From contig DF239887.1 of the NCBI GenBank assembly GCA_000507305.1, positions 74,109 to 138,108 on the forward strand: a DNA stretch of 64,000 bases. Direction: 5' to 3'. The stretch comes from Breviolum minutum Mf 1.05b.01 (taxonomy: Eukaryota; Sar; Dinophyceae; Suessiales; Symbiodiniaceae). Positions 25,943-39,493 of the stretch are shown here, in pieces (the first letter of the stretch is position 1; each line of letters begins with the position of its first letter). The notes beneath the pieces are model-generated. The model did no database searches, was not told the origin of the DNA, and worked only from the letters and a program-made list of their open reading frames with translations. The position numbers were made by a program, and so were the translations under genes.

Positions 25943-28900
25943 AGCATGGAGCGGCTTCTCCTCGAGCTGCTCAATTCTGAGCTTTAAGAGGCGCAGAAAA
26001 CCGGACTGAAAACTGGATAACTGGACTGAGAAAATCAATTTTTTCAAACTGCGCAAGGACTTTGCATGGCGTCTGAGAGTGCCAAATCTCAGAAATCTCA
26101 CAGAATCACACAGGCATTTAGGATCATTGAGGCATATTCATGCCTTTCTTTTCAAGTTTGGGAATGTTTTGAAAACTCATGTAATTTATCATATAATCCT
26201 TTCTCCCTCGTTCCTCGTTCCTCGTCGTCCTTTGCAATCAATGTGTTTGTTGCAAGCGGTATGAGGATGCCGTGTGGGCGACTTGCGGAATGCGGTCGCA
26301 ACTTTGCAGGCTTGTACCTGGTATACAAAAGGGAGAAGATCAGTCAGGATCGAAGATAAATGGAAAGATGTGATCATGAGCTGATGTCACACCTTCAATA
26401 TTGGTCATTTCCATCAGATCTTGCTTTTGGCTTCACAACTTGCCTTGACATTTCCTTGACTTTTTTTCCATGTCTTTTCAATATCTTTTCTCATTTTTTC
26501 ACAATTTTGATTAGTTTCTTCTCAGTTTCTTATTGTTAATTCCTTTGAATGAAGAATTTTGCAGTTCTAACTTCTCACTCTCCAGGCAAAGCTGCGAGAT
26601 CAGGAGGCGAAATAGCGAAGCGACAAAGCACCGCGTCGACTCGGCTGTCACTCCGCCACTCGTCACGTCAACTAAATTGTAGCATGATATGATATTCAAT
26701 ATATTAATATGTTATCGTAATGATAGAATATGATGCTGTAAACTTTATTACATTTTAGTTGTTTGTACAAGAGGTGAATTATATACGAACATATTTGAAT
26801 ACATCAAAGAAGAATATAATACCACATGACGTTTTATTCATGTTGATTTTTTGATAGTTGTAATATTTATGGGAACGTTACCGTGCTGCATTTTATTTTC
26901 ATCTATTTTTTTTAAAATGATTTTGCCAACCACCGTCCTTCTGCACTGTGGCAGGTGGTTTTGATAGACCTTGGAGAACGCTTGGCAACACGTGATTGGG
27001 GAGTGATCATCTCAACGCATACCTTTCCACCGCACTGGGTGGAAGGCCAGCGGTCCGTGAAAAGCGACTCCTCCCTTCCTTCCTTTCTTGCACCAAGTCA
27101 GAGTTGACTTAGGCTCATGATCGGCTACGAGTGGTTGAAGCAAGTATGGCATGCACCTTAGTGTGGAAACAGCGGATCCTAACACGAAAACAGAAGAAAC
27201 TGGACTATATGCTTGTTCTACCATGTTGAAACGACCCCTTGGAAAACCCATGAGCAATTCTGTAAAATGTCAGGAAGCAAAAGCACAGGAACTCAAAGCT
27301 ACCATAAGGATGACACGAAGAAAAACAGTCATATGTGTAATGCTTTTAGAAGTTTCCAGCCGAGCACAAATACATCAAATACATTCGCAAATCCTTTTTG
27401 GTAAGGCATCCTTGCGCTTGCGGATAGATGCATTGGTTCCTTTGCTTCATTTGACAAGTCGCTGCTTTCGGTAACGAGACGGACCAGCATTGGCTCGCCA
27501 GGAATCGCATCCGGAGGGCCAGGCGTGTGCATTTCCGAGTTTTTCAGAATTTTCTTGAAGGGAAAATTTGAAACGAGCTAAGCAGCTAAACGACTGCAGG
27601 AGAGCGAAGCAAAGAACTTCTCGAAGGTTGATGTCTTAAGTCGACCAAATCTCTGACAGAATCTGAGCAGAATTTTTGGATCAAGAAAGACACGAAAGAC
27701 AAGGCAGAACGCGAACAAAGCGAAAAAAAGCGAACCTTTTGTTGCATTTGTATGCATTTCTTGTAAGGTTGGCACCCTGGAGCGTATAGAGGCTCAGCAG
27801 GCAGATGTCTGGACTTGACTTCGGATAAATATTTGCACAAAAGATATCTTTGTACCTCTTTTTTGGACATCAACTGCACATAAGAATCATAAGAACAGAA
27901 CTGCATCACGGCATCCTCTTGCTAAAAAATGATAGATCAACATTGCAGCACTGTTCAACGATGTCAGCTTGTGGTTGTGCCACGCATCTGTCTCGGCCTG
28001 GAGAGGCACAGCTGTTGGAAGCCTTCCAAAAGGTGGAGAGCAACGACATGTATCTCAGATACTCATGACATATCTGACATATCTCATAGATTCTCATGTC
28101 ATGTTTCACATTGTTTCAGTCATTTGTGGAAGTTATGCACTGGTGTTGTTGGTTTGGTGGTGGAACTTCCAACTCTCTCAGCAGAAGTGTCTCTCCGTTG
28201 TCGTTTTACAGTTTCAGTTTTGATGCAAGTGAAAGTCGCGGGGAAGTGGAAGATTTTGATTCAAGTGCAAGCTTCTCTACTTCTGCAATCTTCTGCACTG
28301 AATTTTTGAAGTCACAATTCAGTGCAAGTTGCAGGGCCGCCACGAGTGCAACCCATCTGCAGAGGTCCTTGACAACAAACGGAAACTTTCGCACACATGT
28401 GTTTACAGGATTGCCGAATGTGTGGACATGATTGGAGATTGTTACATAAGATTTTTTTTGCTATCTATGTAAAGTCTAAGTTATTTTTTCTTCAATTGAT
28501 TTAGAAACCATACCGGTGGATATCAGTAGACATCGTGATGCCAGACGAGCAAGAGTAGCATTTGAGACAGGCACAAGATCGCTGCGAAGATCGATCAGCA
28601 CTTTGGATTCAGATGCTTTTGACGTAGTAGATAGTGTCGTATTGTCATATTGTGTGTGATGTGTTTGGAAGCATTGCGGCACTGCGTTGTATTTTCTAGG
28701 ACAAGACAGCCTCAGAAAAGGCATTTACTTGAGTCTCGAGTTGACTAGTTGATGGTATTTGAGTTGAGTTTCGAGTTCGGACTTGGACTCAATTGTATCA
28801 AGAAACGCTTAGGCCAGACAGAGCGCCTCGGCCGCTGACTTTTACTCAAGAACTGAGATGTCATACATGTTACACATTCGTGTTACCACGTGTTACCTTT

Positions 28901-30757
28901 TTTTTGCCATGTCATTCACACTGGGCATACACACTGCAGTTGGTGGGAGCTTATATCTTCATTTCCACCGAATATTTTGCTCGCTGGCCAGTGGTCACAG
29001 GTGAAAAACTCCTGCTTGATGTGTGCGGCGCTCAGTGCCCTCAGTGACCATGAAGATTCCAAGAAGGTTGTCAAAAAACGGCAGTACGTTTTGGGGTTCT
29101 TTGCATATGGGGTGGAGGAAGGTTCAGGAAGTTGAAAGGTTTGAGCCGAGGTTCGAGGGGTTCCAGAGGCAGAAGTTTGAGGTAGTTGAAGGTTCGAGGC
29201 GGTTTGCAAGATTTTGCAAGGGGGTCTGAGGTTTTGGAAGGTCCGGCAGTGTTTGGGAAGTCTCTGCATGGCAGGTAGAGGGTTTCGAAAGGGATTTGGA
29301 AGCTTCGACATTAGAAAGTTTCGGAAAGTTTGAACGAAGGTTCTGGAGGGTTGGGGACAAGGTTCTGCAGGTATTTGGAAGGTTTTGACCGATGGAAACC
29401 CGCTATTTCTTCGTTTTTTTGATAAATAACCTGGTATTGCTTTGCAAACCTTTGCAAGACAGCTCAGGAAGTTGGAAAAACGCCTTGTAGCTTTGGAGGC
29501 ATGAAATTGCTGGTATGAAATCCAATGAAGTCATCTTCGCAAATCACTTCGAATCGCTTCTTCCACAAGGAGACCAGAAGAGTTTTTTAAAATGTAATTT
29601 CTTCGCTTCGAATCGCTTCTTGTGGCTCAGCCTTTTACCGGTTTCAGGCTGTGACTGAAGATATGCAGACGCGCCTCAGGCAGGTTGCATTTGATCTTGT
29701 GCAGTCCTTTGAAAGCTATCTAAAAATACAAATTGTGAAAGTGAAATTTCAGATTGAATACAATTCACCTTTGAAATCTGAGAAAAATTGCTGCACCTTT
29801 GGCATTTTGGCAGGTCTGGCGGGCTGAATCGAGCTCTCCTCGAGGTGCGCAGTGTCCAGAGTGTCCAGGCCAACAGCGCAATGGAAGGGTGTCACGTTTT
29901 TCTCAAAATGTTCCGTTTTTCTCCACGTTCATTTTGTTCATTTTTCCACACTTATACTGCCCTTCCACTACGTCACTACGTCACAGGAGCCTACCAAAGC
30001 CAAAGTCTTCTCGTCATGCCGGCCGGATTTTTTCTCCCTTTCCTTCGATTTCTTGAACGGCCTAACGGCCTGATAGAAAGGTTGCAGTTTCATGATTTTC
30101 ATGTGGTCTTCTTCACTGTGTTATGCAGTCTGCAGTTCTGTTGTGAATCAGTATCGATCTTGTCAAAGTCATTCGAGTGTCACATGTTAGGTGTGTGGAG
30201 AACACGACACAGGTGCCAATCTTCCCATTTCCCACGTGACTGTGTTGTCACATACCTGTTCAAGATTCAATCTCCTTCTCTCCACTTGTCTTTGTTTTTG
30301 AAGTGAATGCGAATGCATTGCTTCAAGCAATTGTTGGCCGATCGCAGGTAGCCACAAGGGCACTTGCATCACTAGATGCCAGTGAAGACCCTAGACGGCG
30401 ATCAATGATACGATGCGGTGAAAGATACGAGGAGCAAAAACAAAACACGACTCATCTCAATTCATATGATGCTTTTGTTTGCTTGTGTTTTTTGTTCGCT
30501 TAGCAGAGGTCTCAAATCGGTAGAGGTTCAGGCGGGGTACACGGTCAGACGTTCGGATACGTAGTTTTTTTTTGTCTGCGCTTTCAAGACGCACAAACAT
30601 TCGGTTCACATCAAAGAATAAAGAGTGCTTTAGCGCTTTGAATTTTTGTTTTTGTTGCTTCGGTTATAAGATTGTATGTGTTGTAAGTTCTGTATGTCAT
30701 GTTTTTCATGTCTTCAATGCGTGCAATATCTGCTTTGCGGCGTGTTAGGTCTCAAGC

Positions 30758-30943
30758 ATGACTGCCACTTTGACAGCTTGCTGTGAGGCTAGAACATGTT
30801 TTTGGCCAGAGAAATGGCATGTTGACAATGTTGACACCAAGATGCCTTTGATGTCTTGTCCCGATTGGCTTGAGGAGCAGCAGAGACAAGCTGCCGAACT
30901 CAAAGAGCTTCAGCCACTGAGCCAGCAGGCCCCGTGCCGATGA
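30758..30943 (+). CDS. Possible terminal exon, unknown protein
   Basis: A + frame from ATG 30758 to TGA 30943 follows a plausible acceptor (TTAG just upstream). It reads with a natural composition and ends in a charged amphipathic stretch, PDWLEEQQRQAAELKELQP. It lies about 1 kb upstream of the phosphatase gene and could be the last exon of a preceding gene, but I found no phase-compatible exon before it. Not recognised. Confidence 0.25.
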   Translation: MTATLTACCEARTCFWPEKWHVDNVDTKMPLMSCPDWLEEQQRQAAELKELQPLSQQAPCR

Positions 30944-31952
30944 AAGTTTGCCACCGTGAAACTCTTACATGATCTTGTAAGTAGACTCACGTAGACTACA
31001 TGACTTTACATGGCATATACATGGCATACACGTACAGTACTACAAGTCTGAAGCACATCGAGTACGATTTCGTAGCTTCGTACGGAGTCGAACGAGTCGA
31101 GAGGTTGCTGGCCTGGAGTCTTCTAGTGCCCATCAGGCGGGGAACGCGCCTGAACGAGATGCGTTGAAGATAAATCTTTCCCTGGTAAAACTAGATAAAG
31201 AAAGCAACTGATCAGCTGCGACCAGAATAGAAGACTTTTTTTTGCAAAACATCTAATCATCGATGTGTTGTTCAACAGTAATAAAATCAATAAAATCATG
31301 GAGTCAGCCAAGACTTCGTACATTTTGTGACATCTTGTGACTTAGACTAAGGTGTTGTCACTTCTCTCCAGACTGTGAGTCAAATGCAGCTTGACAGGAG
31401 CAGCGGCTGCAAGACATTCATCAATGGCAGCTGAAAGTTCAAGACGACATCCATTCCATCCAGGTGCCTCAAAGCAACGGCAGAGATACGACTCGAAAAG
31501 AATGAAACAGATAAAGAAAAGACGTGCAATCATGTGCTATGCGGTGATGCACGGTGATGCATTTTATTAGAAAATATTTGAAAAAGTGAGAAAAGGGGAG
31601 ACAAGGTGAGTAAAGGCGAACAGCTTTGCTTGGCATCCATCTTGAACTCTTGCTTCACAACATGAGCTATCGAGCAGGCAACAAATGATGACTTTGGGCG
31701 GCAGGCACGGATTCACTGACAGTACAGGCCCTGTCAGTATCATCATTCGTTTGCAGTTCTACTTTTCTCCGTCCATGTCAAATCTTTTTACTCTACATGC
31801 TGCTCGCATGAATGTCTCAAGTATGTGCATGAATGAATTCTAGACCAGTCATAGTACGCCCAACATTTCGGGAAGATCTTTTCAACAGATGAAGCGCAAT
31901 TTTGGAATCTTGATGAATGTGACTATATATATATTCTTAACAAAATGGCAAA

Positions 31953-32814
31953 ATGGCATGCAAACAAAAAGCAGAAGTCAATGAAGTCAAAGCATTTGCC
32001 GTACTTAGCTCAGTTGACTCAGTTGACTGTTCCGGAATGCGGGGGCGCTTCCTGCATGGTGTGGCATCCGGAGATCCTTTACCCGATGCGATTATCCTAT
32101 GGACACGGCTGACTCCAATCGAGCAGACTTCTGAAGTTCCCTAACTTTATCCAAAATCCATGGCGCGTTTCCACAAAGCATCAGTACGCTCACGACAACT
32201 TTTCTTTACCAAACAAATTCCATGGATTCAGTGTGATTGAATTATACCCATTCAGAATTCATAATCATTAAGATTCGAGGATATCGGAGTGGAAGTACCC
32301 CATGTGATGCTCGCGTCCATAGCCCAGGTTCCAGTGCAATGGCAAATTTGGGAAGGCAACAAGTTGTTGCTTTCCGGTCAGGAACGCAAGCGGTGGGTTT
32401 CACAGTCCGACAGTCCGTGTTCTTGGGTACTCTTTGGGTCCAGGAGAAAGCCAAAGAGACACAAGATTTCACTGTGAAGGCTGGAAGCCGAGTTCCAATG
32501 CTTCCAAGTGTCAATCAAATTTGGAAAGTCTCCAGTCAGAGCTTCCCAAACGATGATATGCTGCGCAGCATTTCCAAGGTGGATGTTCAGTCGCAGCTTT
32601 TTCAACCGAGTGCCTCGGTAGAAAACCTCGAACTGTTTGGAGTGAATGCGAGAAACGATTGTTATGCACTTGTTATGCCCTGCAAAACCTGCGATGCACT
32701 CGAGGACATTGCCGTTGTTGGCTTGGTCAGTTTCATATATTTGAATTGGTGCAGGATTTCTTCCATCAACAGTATTATTGCTTGTTTTTCTCATCGTGGT
32801 TGTGTAGTATTTCT

Positions 32815-32861
<47 letters not shown>

Positions 32862-35800
32862 GCTGCTTTCTTCGGAGTTTTGGCTGCGTCGAGGTACCGC
32901 TTGTGCGACAACACCTCTTAATAAAACACCTCTTAAGAAAACGATTTTGTTTTGGCATGTTGATGCATTTGTTCTTGGACCATATCAATACTGTATGTCA
33001 ATATCCCTGAGTTTTTGTTGTACTGGAGTCCGTCGGAACAATGTCTCGGAATGTCCATTCCAAGGTGTTCTCTACCGTTACAGATTTGACGCTGGTGACG
33101 CAAAGTCGCCATTGGGACAGTTTCGTTTACCACCAGCTCCTTCGCAGCCTCAACACCGCCTGGACTATGCAATTTTCAGCTGTGCCAACAGGCATGAGAA
33201 TCTTGCTACAGCTGTTGCTACTTTTTACGTACGTGACTCCCTTAGCCTTTGTTTTGCTGCTCAATCTGAGAATCTTTGTAAAGACACTGATATATCACGT
33301 CATTTGAAGCTTCAACCAATCCATCTCTATTCGTTTCATGCATTTCAATGCATTTCATGCAATACAACTTCCTCCTGTGCAGGGGTTTTGGAAACTTCCG
33401 GGCCTACTCGGAAGCTCTTGATCGGAGTCCCGAAGGTGGAAACCAACCCCAATCGAAACATTGGAACACCGAATTTGCTTATGTTTTTCACGTGTTTTCA
33501 CTGTTCATTGGTCCGAAATTCGTCCCTTAGTCCTTAGTCCATTTCTTGTTGCAAAGTTCTTTTTAAGTCTTGGAGTTGTCTTGGCGGAAGTGGTCAGGCC
33601 TAGATTTCTGGCTCCATTTGGGCGATTACATTTATGAGTGCGCTTCGAGAATATCCAGTTTCACACAAACTGGACGGGTGAGCAAACTCCAACTTCGAAG
33701 GGCGAATGCCGCTTTGTGATGTTTGGTGTCGTTTCATGTCGTTTCATGTCAAACAATGTCGGATGCAGCACTCGGATGTACAGGTATGGACAGCAGAAGT
33801 ACCCAAACCCTTCAGAGACACGTGTGCCAGGCAAGTGAACGAAACCACCAAACGCAATGATTCAGTCTGGATTCAATGCAGATTCTCCAAACGATTCAAT
33901 GCGTCTGACAGTACCCACATACTTCCACATTCGTATTTTGCCAAGTTCACATGGTTGAACTTTTCGATTGGCAGGTTTGCAACCTCCCAATGATCTTGTG
34001 CATCTGTGCCTGGTCAGCATATAATATGCATTTTCATGCATATTGATACATTTTGAGTCTGCAATGTTGGTCTTTCTTTTCTTTGCCTGGCATTTCTCCC
34101 ATTGCCTTCATTTTAAAGTTGCACTCCTCACGGGGTGAAACCGTGTTAAAATCCGAGCAGTTATTTAGAACTGAGGCAAGACTACAGGCGAGACACTTAG
34201 CCGACTTAGTCGACTCAGTCCAGTCGTTACAGTTCAAGACGTTATCAAGAGGTTGTGTCAAGGCTGGGTGCATAACCTGAGGTTGAGGTTCATGTCAGGG
34301 ACACAACATTGATGACATCAAGTTCTGCCAAGGCAGAGACATGCCTATTATCGTGGCCTGCCTGCAAAGAGCAGGAAACCAAACCAGCTTGAGATGAGTA
34401 AATACGGCGTATGGGCATGGTGCTTGAAGATGCTTGGAAATGCTTGATGTAGAGATCCATGAAAACATGATAAACATTGTGAAACATTTTAAACATCAAT
34501 ACGCATGGTGAAAAGAAATATGGCCCAAGTATGGCTCGATACTTGGAGAACTTCACAGGTCTGGATGCGGACTTGCAACGTCTCTCCGCAGCTGCGCCGC
34601 TGATCTCCATTTGGGACGACCATGAAGGCGAGCAAGCCGGGCGAAGTCATCTTTCCACTCTGCCAGATCATGATAAATGGATCTAAATGGATCTAAATGG
34701 ATCTAAATGGATCTAAATGGCCAAGTCTTCATATGACTTATGACACCGAAAAATCCGCCATTGGCCACTCACCTTTAGCAAATCAAAGGTGTTTTTCCTC
34801 AACGTTTTCAAAGCTATTTTGGGCTTGGGCTTCGTCAGTCGCCAATGACGACTTTGTTGATGGTGCGGAAAATCATCGATCTGACCAAGGAAGCTTTGAG
34901 GCTGGAGACTTAAGAGGAAAACAGGCTTTGACAAAAACAAATCAAAAATCAAAACAAATCATTTTTGAATAAGTCTTTTCAATGGACAACACAAGAAGGA
35001 TAGGATAGCTAGCATGGTAGCGCTGCAGCGCACAAATCTCACAACTCCAAGGAGCGAAAGAGAGCTGCAATCAGAGCATACCATGAATGGCTTCCAACAC
35101 GGCCCAACTTTGATCCCAGCAACACCTCCGCAGCCAGCAGCCTAGTATGCGCCCTCTGGGAGCATGAACTGAAGTCTTCTGCCGCACATTTGCAAAAGAC
35201 TTGATTGCTTTGTGCGGACGAGTCACAGTCGTAGAGTCTAATCAGAATTGAACTTTAAACACACCTTTGACAACTCCATTTTCCATCTTTTTGTGCAGCT
35301 TTTTGCTCCAATGTTTCGAGGTTCCATGGATGCGTTGGCGGCGTTTCGACTTTGGCGGTTTAGCTACGCTTCTCATGTTGGAGACACGTCTGTGGGCGCG
35401 GACGTCTCAGGCGACGTTGCCGACGGCCCTCTCCTTCTGGCCCTCCATCCTTTCAGTGTGGCCGTGTTTGGAGGCAGAGATGACTACGGAAAGCGTTCAT
35501 AACGAGATTGGAGGACTTCCGAAAGCTCTTCAGAAGGGAAGAATCTCAGGAAAAGAACCGGTTGTGCAAGTGGTGATGCCAAGTCTTACAAGATTGTCTC
35601 CCTTGTGGAGCCCGTCGCGTACCAGGTCTCAGTCGATGTTTTGCTCTGTGCTTTGATAGGAGTCTTGGATGGTTTCCTGGGCGTATCACCCTACGCGTGG
35701 CCTGGTTGGGAACTCAAGTCATCGACACTCTGATCAGAGATCACACAAATCAAAAGACATCAGCAAGGATCAGAGCGTAAGTGGAGGACTTTTAAGGTTA

Positions 35801-38800
35801 AACATACTCATACCCAGTCAAAAGGTGAACCTTTTCAAAGCGTGTAAAAAGAAAAGCACTAAATAAAAAGCAATCTGAGTGCGTGACACAATTCTTAATA
35901 ATCTTAGTTATATAAGTAGGTAGTAAGTCAGTCTATTTTCGATTATTATTATTTTTTATTTGACACTTCTTACTCAAAACTTTCCAATCCTTATGCTTTG
36001 CATGACCCTGTGTGACTGGTTGTGACTCGTTGTGACTCATTGTGACCTTAGCTCAGGTGGAGAAATTGAACAGGGTCTTACCAAAGTACGCTCCAAAGTT
36101 GAGGTGCAAACCTGAGACAACGGCTACCATAGGTGAAGAAGATGTTCCACTATCATACCAATGTGATAATGCAATGCAATATTTTTTGCTGATAGTGATG
36201 CAAAAAGAAGGCATATGTACAATGTAACATGAAGGCATGTAACATCATGTGTACTATATGCAAAATGCATTTGAAAAAACCACTCCGCCTTTTTGTATTT
36301 TGTATTTCGTATTTTGTACAGACCCACTCCGTCTTTTTTTTCGAAAGGCTCACCGAACGTTACCGCAGAAACGAATGCTCGGAGAGGAGCAGCTCCTGGG
36401 CCACAGAAACATCTGACCGCAAGACAAGTGATGGATACAAAATGCGTTTTTAAAACGTTTTTTTTGTTAAAAAAAGCCATCAACTTAACAAAAGTGACTT
36501 CTTATCTATTCTTATCTTCTTAACTTTCTTAACTCTTTGTTTAACATTGTAACTCTTCTGAAAACTTGTTTTCTTTGTGTCTTTGCTCTCTAAGGTTGTC
36601 ATGGATCAGCAAACAAGTCAAAGAAGTCAAAGAAGGGCAGAAATGGCTTCTGGTGGGGCAGGCACAAGTGGTCCAGGAGCGAAAGTACAGACAGACATCG
36701 ACATCGTTGTCATGAACGCTTTCCTAAAACTTTCAACAATTCTCTTGCTTTCAATCCTATTCATGTCATATCTTAAGATGGACTAAGATCGAACTTGTGA
36801 ACGTGTCTTCAGTCAGCTTGGTGAAGCCCATGACATTGGGGCAAATGCGTTCGCAACGCAGATTTGCCCGAAAAGACCACTTTAAGATGAACTAAGATCT
36901 GTAAATTTACACCTCTCCCAGCTTCATTTGAGCTTCACTGATCTCAATCCTTCCAACTCATCGTTTCATCGTTCAATCTCGTTTCATCATTCGTAGCCTT
37001 TCATTTCTCGGCTCATTGCCAGGACTTGATGAGCCCCAACTTCTTTCAAGCAATCACAGAGAAAGAGCAAGGCGACTTTTAAGCACAACCTTGTTTTCGT
37101 ATTCTTCAGAGTATGCTTTATGCCGTTTGGGATGCCTTTAGTTATCTTTAGTTATCTTTGCTAACAAGCTTTGCTAATAATTCAATGTTTCTGTTTCGCG
37201 ACGCGAGGCGATCCAGACACTGCAAAGTATTGGGCAGCTGTCCTGCACAACGTCACCAAACTGGGCTTTCCCTATCAAGATTTCCAGGCGAAAGCGCTTT
37301 TTCTACATGATCTGAAACAAGATGTCCAAAAGAACTGTTGGATCAACTGTAAACTTCTACAAATGTGTGAATATATCGAAGGATGATGAGTTGCGTGGCA
37401 AAACATGGTGGTAACTTTGTAAGTTAGGATTTAAGAACCACCAATAGTTGCCCATAGTTGTAGAAAGATACCGACACATACACGCACAGACCGCACAGAC
37501 CGCACAGATCATCAGAATATGAAAGACAGGAGAGGCAAGATAGGCAAATGACGCAAATGACTGAAAGTCCAACTTTTATTGTGTTCAAATCTTATTTGAC
37601 GGAAGAACGATGGAATGACTCTTGAATGTCCAGGCGAAGAAGAATTTGACGACGACCAGAGAGATCAAGAATCCATTTCTCCTGGAGCTGCTGGAAGGGA
37701 ACGAACGCTGGCAGCATTCTCAAATATTCAGAGACTTTCTAGAGCAAACACTTTTGTCCATAGCTACAGGACCAGGAAAACACAAGTCTGACCAGTAAAA
37801 GCTTTGCAACATCTCTGCAGCACTGGGTTTTGGCGAGAGAGTTTTTTGCAGGACTTGGCCGCCGGTCGCTTCGGCATCCAGCAACGCAGCTCAAGAAGTT
37901 TTCGTCGCGTTTTGTTTGGCATTGGATCGTCATTCAAGAGAGAGGGGAAACAAAGATGAAGAAAATAAATGAAAATGACTTGTTTTGAAGACATGGAAGT
38001 GGAGCCAAAAAATCAACGAAGTTGCAGGTCCGTTGATACGTTCGATATTTGTCAAGTCTGCATCTGTAAACTTTTGGGCTACTTATTCTACAGTTTTGCT
38101 GCTTGGGCTTCTGAAGTTTGGCAAAGGTTGAATTTTGACAGCTGGACCGGATACGTTGCCGAGCAACGGCGTTTGATAGAGGCCCAAACACCAAATCCGG
38201 GATGGTTTGAAATTTTGTTGTTAGGTGGAAGTCGGTTGAAGCACTGTGGAAGCAGTTCAAGGTAGTTCCTTGTGCTCCACAGAGTCTGAAGGTGAGTCAT
38301 GTGACATGTGATGTTTATTTCTTGAATGTACAAATAAGTCAGTCAAGAATCATCCAGACAGCCTTTAATTAATCTATAATGTGTACATACTATGTAGCCT
38401 GACATAGTGGCACAGTGTCATAGTGGCACGCGCGTATATTGGTGACACAGATCTGTCGCAAGGTCTTGGGCCGGGCAGTTCCGACTCCCATCGTCTATGG
38501 CGGTGACTCCCACAATGCTTGGGCAGGCCGAGAAGTGTTTCTTTGATGTGTTCAGCTCAACCTCTACGGTAAAGGTTTCATGATTGATATGTAGCTTAGT
38601 CATCTAGTGAATCAGTTGTATTGCTCTTGAAGTTTTGGACTGATTTGATATGCGTTTGATATGCTTATGTTTGGAAGGTTGACATTTTGCAATTTTTACG
38701 ACTTCTGACAATTTCAAGTCAAACGAAACATGTCCAGGCCTTCTAAGAGACGGCGATGGCAAAGCTGTTGCTCTTGATTTCGATGGCATGGCTGTGACCA

Positions 38801-39105
38801 GCCCTGGAGTGGAGAAGCCGCCTCAGTTTTCTGATTGAATGTATAGCATGAAATACATCCTAAGCAGCTTTTACCGTACATTTGAGTCATTTGAGTCTTT
38901 GAATTTACAAGCTTTTGATCGTTTCGAACACGATCTCCTATCTTACATGTTGTATTGTGTGAAGTGTTTTTCTTAATCACTGCAAAGTGGGTAGCGCTTT
39001 CATGGCTGTCCGGAAAGTTGTCACAATTTGATTTTCATGACCTTCTAAGGCGTGCCAGACCATTCATCCCTCCAGACTTTGAAGCTGCTGCCACATGGCA
39101 GAACA
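31953..39105 (+). CDS. phoD: PhoD-type alkaline phosphatase, multi-exon
   Basis: Hydrolyses phosphomonoesters or diesters for phosphate scavenging; the family is a Ca/Fe metallo-phosphatase, usually exported. Exons join to give family landmarks in order: [19 protein letters not shown] (to 32135), [10 protein letters not shown] (32328 on), ETQDFTVK (to 32479), RYRF and DYAIFSCAN (about 33066-33191), [12 protein letters not shown] (33383-33435), [13 protein letters not shown] (33598-33637), YGQQKYPNP (33784-33830), a 19-nt exon (34169-34187), LISIWDDHE (34530-34627), [13 protein letters not shown] (34839-34900), [13 protein letters not shown] (35052-35101), [18 protein letters not shown] (35299-35410), [11 protein letters not shown] (from 36595), [13 protein letters not shown] (about 37208-37278), [16 protein letters not shown] (38127 on), [13 protein letters not shown] (38479-38526), [13 protein letters not shown] (38738 on), [14 protein letters not shown] (39050 on). 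Metal-site GDY, WDDHE and GGDSHN motifs are intact. Many introns start GC. True start and last exon were not found. Confidence 0.9.
32815..32863. repeat. (TTG)n microsatellite in phosphatase intron
   Basis: About 16 TTG triplets within the long region between the DFTVK exon and the RYRF exon of the phosphatase gene. The poly-Leu, poly-Cys and poly-Gln frames in this area are read-through of the repeat, not protein. Confidence 0.95.
34677..34720. repeat. ATGGATCTAA 10-bp tandem repeat, in intron
   Basis: Four and a half perfect copies inside the 211-bp GC-AG intron 34628-34838 that separates the WDDHE and VANDD exons of the phosphatase gene. Every copy carries an in-frame TAA, consistent with intronic sequence. 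Confidence 0.9.
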
Positions 39106-39493
39106 TGTCGAACATGTCAAGGAAACTACCGCCAGAAACACCAAGCGACAAAGTGAGAAAGGGAAGGCACACAAGCCTTGAAAAGATATTTTGCAAAAAG
39201 AAAATGACAGTCATTCTTAGAATCCCGAGCAGAACTTTTTTGAAACGTAACATGGTTTTAAGTCCTATTGAAAAACACGGTCTGTTTTTGGTTGCATTGG
39301 CCATGACAGGTTGAAAGCGAATGATCCGATCGCCCGCTTGGCCCAAATTCATTTCACCCTAACGTCTAAGACGGCCGCTGAGCCATATCGCATTTCTCAT
39401 GGAAGAGCAGCTGCTCCATCGTGCGATTTGCATTTGCATCTACTTGGCTTGACAGTTGTGATCGCAAACAATCTGTCGTGTTGGTAGCGGAGC

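Larger units (their letters stand above)
17009..31952. other. Mostly non-coding; isolated exon-like frames only
   Basis: Long stretch with no gene I could assemble. Small repeats are listed separately. Exon-like pieces that might repay an RNA comparison are the + frames near 22420-22530, 24980-25240 (a hydrophobic stretch followed by a basic tail) and 30303-30460, and the minus frame 28206-28394. None links to a neighbour in phase, so I do not call genes. Confidence 0.45.

Noticed and set aside
32659..33537. 292-codon + frame with a poly-Leu tract and its poly-Gln/poly-Thr antisense
   Set aside because: It is read-through of the TTG microsatellite and several introns. Only the [13 protein letters not shown] part (about 33066-33191) is real, as a phosphatase exon.
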